A DNA stretch of 64,000 bases from Eucalyptus grandis (lineage: Eukaryota > Streptophyta > Magnoliopsida > Myrtales > Myrtaceae). The position numbers were made by a program, and so were the translations under genes. Positions 10,845 to 22,909 of this stretch are shown piece after piece (position 1 is the first letter of the stretch; each line of letters opens with the position of its first letter). The notes under the pieces were generated by a model. That model saw only the letters and a program-made list of their open reading frames with translations, did not search any database and had not been told where the DNA came from. Location of the stretch: positions 46,074,196-46,138,195 of the forward strand of contig NC_052618.1 of NCBI RefSeq assembly GCF_016545825.1, read 5' to 3'.

Positions 10845-11173
10845 TGTGATTATTAATTAATGAACTTAATCGGCCAATACATGAAATGTGGCAACGAAGA
10901 TGGGCCCAACTCTTTTGATTTGGACCTGCTCAAATAGGCGAGCCGACCCAAAATGTTATAGTCCAATGGGCCGAATAAAGTGTTAAATATTTCCTAGGAA
11001 GCTAGCTCAGATCAATGGTCTTTTTTTTTTTTTTTTTTTTTTTTTGGGTTATTGGACTGGGCTGAAAGAAACAAAACCACGTTGGTTCATCCCTAGTAGA
11101 AATCTACGTTTCTCCCTTTCATAGCAATTTCTCCCCACGTGCAATAATCATCCAAATGGATAATGCTTATCCA
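10845..11173. repeat. Long dispersed direct repeat, copy 2
   Basis: Second copy of the segment at 3,457-3,761, same orientation. It is collinear from TTAATGAACTTAATC to ATAATGCTTATCCA and carries an inserted run of about 25 T near 11,021-11,045. No coding potential. Confidence 0.75.
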
Positions 11174-13343
11174 TTGTAGAGTTTTCTTCTCCTAATTCCA
11201 TGGGAGTCTTCGAATCCAAACCCTAAAAACCCACTGTCATTCGTAATCCCCTGTCCTCCGAATGTAGCGATTCCTTGCCCCTGCCATGGGTACCAAGCAC
11301 CCAAACCCTAAAAACCCTTATAGCCTGTACCATCTTCATGAAGCAGCATTTGCCTAAATATAACCTTCTCGGAGCTCCCTTCAATCGCCCCCTTCCCAAA
11401 GCTACAAAGCCACGACAGAGCAATTCTGAAGAAAATCCTCAACCCTAGCTGAAGCTTATGGCAGCAATCATCGATTTTTCCAATCCTATTTTCAATAAAT
11501 TGAGACGGGCGTTTCGTTGGCGCGCATATAGTTGCTTTTGCTCAGTCGCCCACTCATGTGAAAACTAGTCTATCGGGTGAAAGTGTTAAAATTTCTAATG
11601 CATCGGACTCGAGAATTTGGCCAGGGAGCGACGGCACTCGGCCAGAAATTTGAGTGCGCGAGACATTACGGCACGATTAAGATCGATTAAAGATCGGGGA
11701 ATGGAGTCGACTCGACGGAGGCATGTGATCGGGTGTGGGTGATTTCCACCGAGATCGCACAATTCATGTCATTCGGCCTTGGACTTGGCTTTATCGATTG
11801 GAGTGCCTTGTGTTCGTATTTGAAGCCCAGATTGCGACAGCCCAGAAAGTCGCCGTGTTTCAAAGATGTACATTTGTATGGTGATCAACCACAAAAATAA
11901 ACGCATAAAAAGTCTAAAGCGCTACCCTGCAGTGGCCAGTCATTACCAGATCTGTACAAAAGTTGAAATTAAGTGAATTGCATAGAATCGTAAATCGAAC
12001 GAGTCACAAATCATTTCAAGATCATGAATCATCTGAAGATTTTTCATGAAGCCAAATTGCTTTGGGCAAATTAATCGTTAACGCTAATTTGGCTCGAGAA
12101 ATTAGTGGGCCCGCTTGTCACGCTTACTGGGACTTTCTGGCTTCTATAGGTAGTGAAGATGTACTTTTTTAAAGTGTGGTGGCATACTGGATTAATTTTA
12201 TGGGCAATTGGGGAAGCTAACGGAAGAGAATTGAATGGAATTGGAAATTAGTGTAAAAACAAGAATTGGACGCCGGCGGAAAGAATTCTGTGGGTGGAAA
12301 AGGTTGTGAGAGGTTTGGGGATAGTGGGGTATGGCATCACTACGATGATGATGTCGCTGGTGGGCCGTTGTGTGGGATTAAAGAAAGAGAAAAAGAAAAT
12401 AAAAAGAGGCCCCCCCTTCTTCTCTCTCCTCCCTCTTGTCTCCTTCTCCCTTCCGTTGGTTTCTCCTCCATCTTCTTTGTGCGAAAGACCAGAAAATTGC
12501 AGAGGAAGAAGCCGAAGCAGTCCCTCGCCGTCCGCCTCCTTCGCCGCTCGTCGCTCGCCGCCGGTGCCGTCGTTGTCGCCGCCGCTCGCGCGCGCAGCCG
12601 TGCGTTCGCTCACCGTCGGAGCCTTCTCTCCATCTTCGTTTGCTGCTCGAGATCCCAGATCTGGGATGGACGCCGAAGCAGCACCGTCGGAGCAGCCGCA
12701 CGCCTCCGCCAGTCGCCGCTCATCGTCTCGCGCTCCGCCGTTGCCCGCGCTCGCCCGCGCTTGGCCGACGCCCAGCTGCGTCTCAGTCTCGGTTCGTGGG
12801 TTCCGGGAGCTGCCGGAGCTCGTCCCCGCCGCCGTGAGCCGCCGTGCGCCCCCGCCTCAGCTCGCCGGAAGTCCCTCGGCCCATCTCGGCCCTCGTGCGC
12901 CTCAATCGGCGCCGGATCCGCCTCTTTCGGCCCCAAATCAGCAGCTGCGAAAAAAATGGGTATGACAGCCCCTTCGTGGGCCGTTTTGGCCGCCTTCCAG
13001 GCGGATGTCGGCCGCTTTGAGAAGTCGATCCCCGCGTCGTCCCCGTCGTTTTGGTTCGCTCGGCCGGCCCAATCCGGTGAGTTTAGCTCACTAAACCTCG
13101 ACTTAGAGTTAATTATGCTTATGTTTAGTTTAAATTCTGGCATTATTAGGTTGTTAGTTTAGGTTAATTAGAGTAGACTTGATTAAGGTTGTGGTTTAAT
13201 TTAAGTGTCTTTAATTAAGGGTAAGTAGGTTTATTTAAAAATAAGCCTTGATTTGACATAAATGAATTTACTTTTGATTTATTTAAATGTCTCGAAATTA
13301 TTATATAATTTAATAATATATTTTATTCGAAATTAATAAAATA

Positions 13344-13660
13344 TTATTATTTAATTATTTTCGGAATAAATTAAATTATTTATTAAATTAGAAAATTTTG
13401 TCGGACCTTAAATTCTCAGAATTTCGTGCCGGTCGTTGTTGTGTAGTCGGATTTTGAAATTGATGATTGGATATTATAAATTGAGTGTGGATTTCGAAAA
13501 CTATGGATATTATTATTTAATTATTTCGGAATAAATTTAATTATTTATTAAATTCTAAAATTTTCATTGGGGCCTTATTTGCTCAATTTACGTGCCGATC
13601 GTTCTTTGTGCATTTAATTTGAAATTGATGATTGGTTGTGATGAATTGAGTGTGATTGTG
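13344..13660. repeat. Tandem duplication of about 155 bp inside the 5' LTR
   Basis: TATTATTATTTAATTATTT, CGGAATAAATT, ATTATTTATTAAATT, then CGTGCCG(G/A)TCGTT and TGAAATTGATGATTGG occur in the same order from about 13,344 and again from about 13,506. The copies differ by substitutions and short indels. Confidence 0.7.
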
Positions 13661-13736
13661 ATTTATAGGGATTCTTTATGAAATCCTGGTGTAGAAATTG
13701 ATGGGAGATTTCTTTGTGATTGGACTACCTATTAGA

Positions 13737-13988
13737 GTCGTGCCCAATGAAGCCGTGTCTACCACCTGGAAGGTCGTGCGATGAGCGTGGAAACCACCCA
13801 CAAGAGGTCGTGCGGATGAGGCCGTGAAATACCACTGTCAGAGGTCGTGTCCGGAGAGGGGCCGTGATAAACCACCTGTGAAGGTCGTGCTCAAAGAGGC
13901 TGTGATAAACCACCTCCGAGGTCGTGCTCAGAGAGGCGAGTAAAGCCACCTTGAAAGGTGGGTGCCTGGATGAGGCGTGAAAACCACC
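13737..13988. repeat. Minisatellite, unit about 38-45 bp
   Basis: Six to seven imperfect units share a core of the form AGGTCGTGC, then GAGAGGCCGTGATAAACC, then ACCT. Units vary in length and several have lost bases. The array lies wholly inside the 5' LTR and has no counterpart in the short 3' LTR. Confidence 0.75.
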
Positions 13989-14741
13989 TACGAAATTAGA
14001 GGTTGGCCTGGGGAAGTAGAATTGCCAAATTCTGTTAAGGTCGCGCCAAGTGGGCGTGATGCCACGCGATTTAAATTTCAGAGTAGGGTCAGTGTTGAGA
14101 GCAATGATTGATTTGCTAGAATGATATGTAATCGTAGAGTCGATTGATCGCCGAGACGCATCAGTGGTTGAGCGGTTTTGATAATGTGGATTGCCATGGT
14201 TGTTTGGTTATCATAATTGCACGTGGTTGGTTTTTATATAAATTGTGCTAACCACGAGATAAAGGGCTGAGGCGAGTAAGTCTTCGTGATGTGGCTATGC
14301 CACGGGCGTATTTTCTTTCTAATAGGGGTTTTAGGGTTGAACTTGCCGAGACATCGTCTCATCCTTGTGGGATTAAAATTTCGGGTCCTGGTAGACGGGG
14401 AGCGCCGAGATAGCTTTGGTTGGCCTTGAGGAGTTGCGGGGTGAAGTCATAAGGGTTGGAGGCGTGTCCTGCTAGTTGGTTGTAGGATAGTCCCCTTTTT
14501 CGAGGCTGGGTCTATTTGGTAGAAAGTCCGAAGTGTTGTATTTAAACCCCCACTTTGTGTTTGTAAATGGGTGTTTGGTATTGTGATTGATTGCCTCGCT
14601 TTTCTATCCCGAGTTAAATGTTGTCGGGGGGATTTGTTTAAACGTGATGCGTAAAGAAATGAATGGGTCGGCGACATATCCGGATGTCGCATTTTTGATC
14701 GATCGCGGTGGGATGTGCGCGCTCGGGGTTCGGGCGTGACA

Positions 14742-17700
14742 TCCTCGTTTAAGTGGTTATCGAGCATGGTGCATTGTATGGAGTGATAAAGTGCGATGAG
14801 TCATGGGATAGTTAGTAGGAAGGCTTTTAATATCTTTGATGCATGTGGTTGATAAAATTTGCTTGGTAGCTTGTTTGTGGGGTCACTCAAATTCTAACCG
14901 ATGTTGGAATCGAACGAGGCATCGATAAAGAGCTCTCAGGATGAGTGACCGGAGTGGAGGACTCCTTGGAAGAGGTCGATAGGACTGTACCTCGGGGTAG
15001 GATGTTGTGACAGTTGGTCAAAAATGGTAGAGCGCGAGCTTAGTCCGGCGTGTGTGTGAGTACCGTGAGCCGTGAGAGTGTGCGGCACTGATCCTAGGTT
15101 TAATGGGATCGTTAAGGCGCTAGTGTTCCTTGGAAGCTTGTTGGGTCGGTGAGCTCGGGGCCAGCCTGTTGTCGTTGTCATTGTTTTTCTACCTTGCCAA
15201 TATGGTGACCGTTGTTATTGCCACGCCCGGCTGAGCCTAATTGGAGTTGTGATCGAGGGATCAAGTCTTCATTATCCGAGCCGAGTTTGGTTTAGGCAGA
15301 GATGAAAAAATCGGTTGGGGAGAAAGGCCGATGTCAAAAGAAAGATGCCTGTTTCACCCAACCTAGGAAGAGTAGAGTTGGAAGGTTAGTGCTCAACTCG
15401 ATCGATCGTGTGGGTAATGCAGCCAGAAAAGACATGGATGCCGTTCAGGTCTTTGTAAGAGGAAAGGACTTGTTAGGGTGTCGCCCGGTAAAGCCATTTG
15501 ATCAAAGATGGCTCGATAGATGGATGGAACCATAGTTGTTTTGATCTGCAGCCATTGATGATGTAATGTAGGAAACATGCCCGGGACATTTAATGGGGTA
15601 CTCGAATAGACCCCACGATGTAAGGAAAGGGTGCATGATGTTCCTTGATGGGAAGTAGATGACTCACCGATGGTGTGCCGAAGCTCAGGAAAGAGGCTTC
15701 AATCACCCTCTGGGGGCTGTCGCAGTAAAAGTGGAGCGTGAGCCAATGTGGAACACGGCTACCGAGCTAAGAAACGTTCGTGTAAAGTTCAGAGGAGTGT
15801 GGCACTGCCATCGATGTAACGCCACTCAGGGATGGCGGAAAAGAATAATAATGCATGACCATGCATTACCAAAGTGGAAAATGTTCTCTTGAGGGAATTT
15901 TTAATGTAAGAAGGGGCAGCTTAATTTTCATGGAAGTTGCAGATCTCGTTGCGGGTAATAAAGTGATAGAAAGATGGATCTCTTGGCTATAATTGTATAT
16001 CGATTGGTTTGCTTTTAATGTATGACTGAAGTCATTTATAAAAGGTTTGGCTCGAGAGCTTTCTTATTATGAATCATTAGCGTGATATAATTTAGTTTGT
16101 TCGTTAGCGTGTGAAAGTTTTGAATCAGCGAAAGTTGAAAGAGGAACTTCAACCCTTGTTGTTCGTCAGAAGGTGACCTGGTTATGGTTGTTGGTTACCA
16201 AATATGCGGCAAGCTGTAATAGATGCGTCGATTGAGAAGCCGAGATATGAGAAACTTAGCCATGGTACGAAGTTTTTCGAGGTGTGTCGGGAAGAATTGC
16301 TAAGTCTGTGTCGAAGAGACATAGAGTTGCGATTGAATCGGCAGCGGAACGAGCCAGTCCACAAGATGCTGCGGGGATGGTGTTACACGAGTTAAAAGGG
16401 TGAAGGTGTAGATGCGAGAAGTATTGGATGAGGGATTCATACTTTCAGTGCATAACCTTGGGAAACGCCGGTTACGTACATGAAGGAGAAATGTGGTTCG
16501 TTGTGGTTGTGTATCGATATTCCTGAGATCATTGGAAGTCGGGGTATCATCAATTGCAGATCGTGAAGAAAGACACACTGGGTTAAAGATCTCGTACTGG
16601 ATATGGCGCTTATGAGTTCATTGTAATACCAAGTGGTGTGACGAACACCCCGCTTGTTTGTTTGGTCCCTAAGGAGCGTAATGTTTGGGCGGTACCGAAT
16701 CAAGCCAGATCATGTTCACTGGGTTATCCTAAGCAGGTTGAAAGAGTGCCGAGGAGACTAGATCTGTTTGGGGATGATACTGTGACTTCTTGAGTACTTT
16801 GGATTTTACGACAAGCCGAGCAGATGCGAGTTTTCTGGGGATGACGTCAGGTTACGTTCCTAGGTCACATGTGATTTCGAGCGAAGAAATCTCCGTAGAC
16901 CTCATCCAAGATCGAGCAATGCAATACTACGAGATTGACGACAAGAATGAGACTGAAGTTCGGGGGATTACAGGATATTTCTGCATTCGTAAAAGGGTTT
17001 TCAAGGCAATGCTACCATCTCAAGACTTCTAAGGAAGTAAGAAAAGTTCGTGTGGACGGATGAGTGCGAGCGTAGTTTTCGGAGTGGCCTAAGAGGAGGC
17101 TAACTACCGCACCCCGGGTGCCGACCATTCCATCTCATTCCAAAGTTATGAGGTCCGCAATGACGTGTCGTTTAAAGGATTCGCCGTTTGTTGATGCAAA
17201 GATGATGTAGTTATCATGACATGCGTCCCGTCGGCCGAGGCCTGCTGAGTTGAATATGAGATGACATCACCGGATGGAACTCATTAAGGATTATGACCAT
17301 GATATTTGTATCACCTCGGAAAGGTGAGAAGTCGCAGATGCACCGAGTCGAGAGTCCTTAGTTGCATACTGTACTCAAGGATTTGATCTTAATCAGAAAG
17401 TTCAAGTCTTAACAGAAAGGCCTGAGTGTTATGACTATCCTGTAATTGAGCCGAGAGTACGAGATCGAATCAAAGCGCTTCAAAGGGGACTTATTCGAAA
17501 TTTGTGAGGATTCTATAAAAGAATGCACGAGAGAGAGGTTGATTTTCGTATTTTCATTTACGTAACCTAAGGTCTCCGAGGACGATTGTACGTAATTGAG
17601 AATGAGATTAAAGAATAAATCTATGGGAAGCTCATCATAAAGAATCCTCAAATGTTGTCCAGACAAAGAAGAAGATAAGTCAAAATCTACATCATCAGGG

Positions 17701-18546
17701 ATTGGTAGACGGCATTTACGATAGATATCGCCAACAAGTCAGAAAGGTTGATTTGCCAAGAAGTGAGAATTTGTAATGTAAGCCAGAAAGCTTTTTCAAG
17801 TAATCGGAGAGACTCAGGTGAGAATGAAAGTATAACACTTAAAGGATGTTATGACGGGTTGTTAAGGAGTCAGAAGAAAGTATTGATTCCTTATGAGGTT
17901 GTAGTCGATGTGATCGTAGGATCAACTCACCTTAATGCACGAAAAGATCTCGATCGGGAATAGTATGCCAAGGTGTGTATATCATATAAATCTCCTACAT
18001 GCAGTGCCGAGTGATAAATCAGATTTCAAATCTGCATCAAATGCTCCAGCCATAGAGTTTCGGATTGCCTTTCTTACAAAGGCATACAAAGAGTTGCGGA
18101 ATTTCAATTGCCGAGATGAAATCGTGGAAAGAAAGATCACATGCCGGTTGTAACGAAACAAATGGGACAGAATCCGAGATCATCGCGAATTATATGCATT
18201 CGGCTGCAGGTTCCTGGCCAATGAAGGAGTCGATAGTTTCTCTTTAATCAGTGCAGAGCATGATTGCATGCGATTTCAACCTGGCTGGAGATGAGATCGA
18301 GATTGAGCCGAGATTTTGTGGTTGAATACCTCCTCGAATTTTGGGCAAAAGATTTACCATTTTCGGGAACCTCGCTGGCTTGGGGCAAGATAAAGCAGCT
18401 GGATTCGGGCAAAGATTGGTACTTAAGGTTGCCAAGATAACTGTGTGAGTAAAACCGAAGATTCAAGGTACACCGTACCCCACCTTCGTTTAATAATCAA
18501 GAAAGCGTTTAAATCCCCGAGGACGAAATTTTTATGCGGGGAAGAG
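14742..18546 (+). pseudogene. Gypsy internal region with gag-pol remnants
   Basis: Short in-frame blocks survive. GYGAYEFIVIPSGVTNT (about 16,596-16,650) corresponds to the reverse-transcriptase stretch before the catalytic site. SHVISSEEISVD (from about 16,866) and GITGYF-like blocks correspond to the stretch after it, and KKFVWTDECERSF-like coding (about 17,040-17,080) follows in the RT/RNase H linker. Gag (about 14,800-16,100) and the protease and integrase parts are too eroded to delimit. No frame longer than about 110 codons remains. At 3.8 kb the region is shorter than a full gag-pol, so deletions have occurred as well as point mutations. Confidence 0.65.
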
Positions 18547-19499
18547 TCATACATCCCGATTTTTCCAATCCTATTTTCAATAAATCGTGAGACTCCGGCA
18601 TTTCGTGAGCACGCATATAGTTCTTTTCTCAGCATCAGCCGCTCATGTGAAAAAACTAACATCTGGGTGAAAGTGTTAAGAATTTCTAATGCATCGACTC
18701 GAGAATTTGACTCAGAAAGCGACCTTCGACCGAGCTAATCGCAAGTGGTCATTACTTATCAATTAAGATCGATTAAAGACTGAGATAGTCGAGTCGACAG
18801 AGGTTGTGATCGTTGGGGAGATCCACCAGATGAGTTATGTCACGGCACCTAATCGACTCTTTCTAAGCATGGGTACCCGAGTGCTCGTATTTGAAACCTT
18901 GAGATTAGACAATAGAAGTCGCCAATGTTTCAAGATTAGCACATTGTGGCTTGAGAGGATCGACCACGAGGTCAAATACATAAAAGGTTCTAAAGGTTCC
19001 TCAGTGGTCAGGATCGGTTGATCGCCAGAGGTTTTGGCAAGCCGCCCGATAGAGGTCCCATCGTGACGGGATCCCATGGTGCACAAATCCTTTCAACTTC
19101 ATTGATCATCCTGGACCACTTCATGTGCCGAGTTCGCAAATTAATCAGGATGCCGAGCTCGAGAAATTAGTGTACCGTAATAATAGCCTAGTTTCTTTTT
19201 AGCATGGCTTAGAGGATGGATCAACCTCTCGTTGGGCTTGTAGATCGACGCGATCCTCCGTAGGTTAATCCAATATAAAATGTATATACGAGTAGACGTT
19301 GTAGTAGTTGTTGTGGTTTCTGCTGTTCATCTCTCTATCCCCGTTTGGTTGCTTGATTGTTTGTTTGATTGGGAAAGGGTTCGTTTTTCGCTTGCGCATA
19401 ATGAAAGATTAAAATGAATGGTCATTGATGAGCCCTGGGACGTCGCTTTTTATCGACCAAGGAAGGAGTTGTTGCGTGCTTGGGATTCGAGGTGTGACA
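18547..19499 (+). repeat. 3' LTR of the Gypsy element (about 0.95 kb)
   Basis: It starts at TCATACATCCCGATTTTTCC right after the polypurine tract and ends at GGTGTGACA. It aligns with both ends of the 5' LTR but lacks about 2.3 kb of middle sequence, including the GC-rich segment, the tandem duplication and the minisatellite. Flanking target-site duplications could not be identified with confidence. Confidence 0.7.
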
Positions 19500-19920
19500 C
19501 CAGTTCCACCATGGGCTCTCTTAGAAAACCAATCATATTTTTGGGCCGGATTGATTTGACTTGGCTGGCCTGGAATATGTTGTTGGACTTGGATCGAATC
19601 CATTGAACATAAGGGCCCGAAAATTTTCCCCTAGATTGGGCTGAACATGGCTCATTTCTTCTCATCGAATAACATCTAGTTTTGCTCTTGTTCTGATACC
19701 AATCACTTGCTTTGAAGGTGAATCAATTCTTGGGTGTCGAAAGGGTGTTCTAGATTATGGGAGTCTCCAAATTTTGAGGTTGGTTTCTTGGCATATTGTT
19801 TTTTGGCTTGATCCAACTAAAATACTTTTCAGGTTTGGAGTGGACTGGAGAAGAAGTGAAGAGCTCGATCGGGACCCGAGACGAATGAAGGAAAAAAAAA
19901 TTGGGTGGGCAAATAGGATA
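19500..19920. other. Probable copia leader remnant, minus orientation
   Basis: Read on the minus strand this stretch follows the copia-like LTR and primer-binding site at 19,921-20,146 and would be untranslated leader. A second site resembling a primer-binding site (TTGGTATCAGAACAAGAGC on the minus strand, about 19,689-19,707) lies within it. No coding sequence is recognisable. Confidence 0.35.
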
Positions 19921-20146
19921 GCTTTAATACCATGTCAAAATAGTAAATGATGGGAAAATAGCTGAGAATTGGGAGAATGTATTTACTTTCTCATATCAAG
20001 GTTGTACAATCACAGCCCTATTTATAATGCATAAGCCCTAACTAATTAGAGAAAGAAATATACAAAAGGAAGGGAAATATCTTTTCCAAAATATACAATA
20101 TTCTAGTTTTCTCTAAATAAACCAATTAGCATCTATTAAGATCAAT
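19921..20146 (-). mobile_element. Copia-like LTR fragment with primer-binding site
   Basis: On the minus strand this reads as an LTR ending in TTTTGACA (19,933), followed directly by TGGTATTAAAGC (19,921-19,932), a degraded initiator-Met tRNA site. Upstream within the LTR is a TATA-like ATTATAAATAGGGCTGTG (minus strand, about 20,012-20,029), which fits a retroviral U3 promoter. The far LTR end, near TGATTGATCTTAATAG at about 20,146, is a guess. No second LTR or pol was found, so this is a solo or truncated copy. Confidence 0.45.
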
Positions 20147-20236
20147 CACGGCAATGGTATCTTCAATAGATATAAAAAAAAAAAAATAAAAAGGTACTTT
20201 CTACGTTTAACTTTTATTTCCTAATATAAGATACTA

Positions 20237-20980
20237 AGGCTTTGTTTAGTAGTCGGAATAAAATTCAGGATATGATATGATTTATCATATTCTGCACTTG
20301 GTGCTTCCTTCAACAAGATAAAGTCGGATATAAGGGGATATAAAATCAGGATAAAAATTATCCCATGAGAGAGGTGGATGAAGGTGGATAGGACTTCTAA
20401 TGTCCATAATAAGGGAAGTTATTTTTCTCGAATAATAAACTTATTAAATTAATAAAATTGAAAATATATTTCAATATAAATAATATTTGAATTCTAATTG
20501 AAGAAATTAAAATAAAATAAATAAATTTTATTTTTTGATTAATACTATTTTAATTTATATATTCAACTTTAATTATATCTTATAATAAAAATTCAATCTA
20601 TAAATTAAATATTTATATTTATTATATATTTTAGGTATTTTTATATTTTAAGTATATTAGTACGGTTTACTACTTTGATAAAATTTTATTAAAGAATGAT
20701 GAAAGGGGAAAATGAAATAATAAAGAAAATAATATAAAAAAGAGGAAAAATAAAAATAAAATAAAATAAAATTAGGAATAGTGTTAGAGATTTTCACCAT
20801 CTCTTGCTTATGAACATTTAGGGTTCATTTATAATATATCGTTTATATAAATAAATAAAAAAATGTACATGATATGATGTAAATATATCCGACTTTAATA
20901 CTTGGATTTATCCTAGGATTCAATATTCATATCATATCCAACCTATCCCGATTAAAAATCCGAACGACCAAACGTAGTCT
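20237..20980. mobile_element. AT-rich MITE family, copy 1
   Basis: The left end GGCTTTGTTTAGTAGTCGG pairs with the reverse complement of the right end, GACTACGTTTGGTCGTTCGG. The interior is strongly AT-rich with no coding. The whole element is collinear, in inverse orientation, with 43,773-44,506. Shared blocks include ATAAAGTCGGATATA, GGATGAAGGTG, CCATAATA and TTAAATTAATAAAATT. Confidence 0.7.
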
Positions 20981-21235
20981 AAGATGATATCGAAATGCTT
21001 GTCTAAAACATTACTAAAAATAAAGTATAAATTTTATGTTATTTATTATCAAAAATAAAGTGAACTAAAATAGAATGTCAAAAAGAAAAAGGAAAAATAA
21101 ATAATTAACTGACTTAATCTCTCGGTGCCCATAAAACTTGAGGTGACATTGGTCCTCCATCAGAAAGAAGTAATCAAAGTGTAATGCCACAGCAAGCATC
21201 CAAACGAAGGTACCAAAAGAGGAGTGAAGATTAAT

Positions 21236-21267
<32 letters not shown>

Positions 21268-22909
21268 TTTTGTGTAGGCGTGCGTGTGGAAATGGAATTG
21301 TTGTTGGAAAACAATATCTTCTTTTAGGATACAAAACTTGTTTCTTCTATTTTAAGTCTGCTTGTTTTTTTCTTAACTGCAGAGTTTTTTTCAAGGATTA
21401 TCTATTTTCAGCAAACCAAATACACAAAATCTTGGAAAAATATTTCATGAAAGTCTTTTTGTAAAACAAACACAACCTAAATGTCTTCAATTTTGGTAAA
21501 CTATGAAGTTCTAAAGGCCTATTATTTCACATGGTAGCAAAATATTGCTCTATGCTTGACATGATAGAATGTGCCCCACTAGAGATGGAACCAAGCCTGA
21601 TGGGGCCATTAGGCTGAGCTTAACTTATTGGCTAGACGAGCTTGGCTCAACTTTTTCTATAACTAGATGTCCATATACGGGCTTGCCCAAATTTATCTTT
21701 GAGCTTGTGGTATGGGATGCTTGGATAAGATCATGAACAGCTAGATCCACGATCAGATCTAAATAATGGTAACATCCATTCATCCCTTTCACCGTAATGT
21801 GATAATTGAGAAAACACTTATAGAAAGTACACTACAAGGCATGATGATGTTCCAAATCGATTCTCATTGGGAGGAATTTAACCTCAAATTTTATTAATGG
21901 TAAAAAAAAAATAATAAAAAGTCCATTGCTAATGCAGTCGCAGTTCTATCTCACGAGTCTTATTTACCATGTTGATTCTTTTCAGGGGTCTTCATCAAAA
22001 GAAGAAATAGGAAAAACGTTTATAATAAGTTTCCCAAGGAACCCATCACGCAGCTCCACGTTCAAAAGAAAAGTCGCTTTTTTCTTCCTTCCTCTTTTTT
22101 ACTTTATTTTGTACTTTTGTTGCCTGTAGGTATCTAGGGTTTCACTCGGGTTTCACTCGTGTTACCTCTCTCGATCTCTTACTCCGTTTGTCCTCACGCC
22201 ATGATGCATCAAACACGACAGCAGCGCCTAAACAAATGGTTCGAAGAATTTGATTTGTTGAACCCTCGTTCCGCACTCTTCCTTTGTAAGCATCTGTAGA
22301 AAGATTCCACTGAAGAGAATAAGCTTCCCTCGAATGACTGTGCAGGTTCGGGGCACCCTCAGCTGTCGGAAGGAGATGTCATCGTCGTCAGTTTGTAGGA
22401 AATGTCAGCTTGATCGAGACCTGATGGGTTTTTGCGCGACACGATATGTCTTGTTGATGTGAAGCCCATGGAAAGACTACAAAAGTGGCCGCCCCTGGGG
22501 TCAACCTCGGATATTGCAACGAAGGACTTTTCCCTCATGATTTTCTCAGAAAAAAAAAATTAAAATTACCGCTAAATGATTCTTATAATACCATGATATT
22601 GACTAAATGGTGGATTGCAGTTTGATACTTTATTAAAGAATCGATATTTTAAGTCAGTGGTTATAACCCTTGCAAAATTCTTTAGAAATTGTATGGAACT
22701 TGCTTGTGTCCATAGTGTCAAATTGCTGGAGATTACACAATCAACTGTCAAATGACCATAGTAGATATGCTTTCTAGAGAAGTACATAGCAAGTTCCTTT
22801 ATGAGAGTCATAGCCAGATTAACTTCATACTACTGTTAATAAAGTACGGCATGGTATTTTATTTACTGCTTCTTCCCTGCTCACCTCCGAGTGGCTCAAT
22901 ACTAATAAG
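20981..22909. other. Intergenic with microsatellite and transposon scraps
   Basis: A (GA)n run lies at about 21,236-21,266. The segment 21,330-21,485, ending ACAAACACAACCTAAATG, resembles the right end of the GTGTGTTT-type MITE at 32.4 kb. GC-richer sequence at 22,130-22,520 carries short open frames, none recognisable. No gene is called. Confidence 0.4.

Larger units (their letters stand above)
11459..14741 (+). repeat. 5' LTR of the Gypsy element (about 3.3 kb)
   Basis: It begins near TCATCGATTTTTCCAATCC, a match to the start of the 3' LTR, and ends at CGGGCGTGACA directly before the primer-binding site. Inside lie a C/T-rich then GC-rich segment (12,400-13,080), a 155-bp tandem duplication (13,344-13,660) and a minisatellite (13,737-13,988). 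The GC-rich part gives long open frames on both strands (such as 12,266-13,162) that I do not regard as genes. The exact first base is uncertain by a few positions. Confidence 0.7.
11459..19499 (+). mobile_element. Ty3/Gypsy LTR retrotransposon, old and inactive
   Basis: The ends of two long direct repeats match: 11,459-about 12,115 with 18,547-about 19,175, and about 14,525-14,741 with about 19,280-19,499. After the left LTR there is a degraded primer-binding site TGGTTATCGAGC (14,754-14,765), close to the initiator-Met tRNA site TGGTATCAGAGC. Before the right LTR comes GAGGACGAAATTTTTATG (from 18,519) and a purine-rich tract (18,537-18,546), the usual junction of plant Ty3/Gypsy elements. 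Pol remnants on the plus strand (about 16,500-17,080) give the superfamily. The internal part is only about 3.8 kb and riddled with stops, so the element is dead. The PBS, the GAGGACGAAATTT junction and the long left LTR suggest a chromovirus of the Tekay/Del type, which is an inference. Confidence 0.85.

Noticed and set aside
12248..13162. 298-codon open frame and several overlapping ones
   Set aside because: The sequence is GC- and C/T-rich, is open on both strands, and lies wholly inside the 5' LTR of the Gypsy element. No protein family is recognisable, although captured host sequence is kept as an option in the findings.
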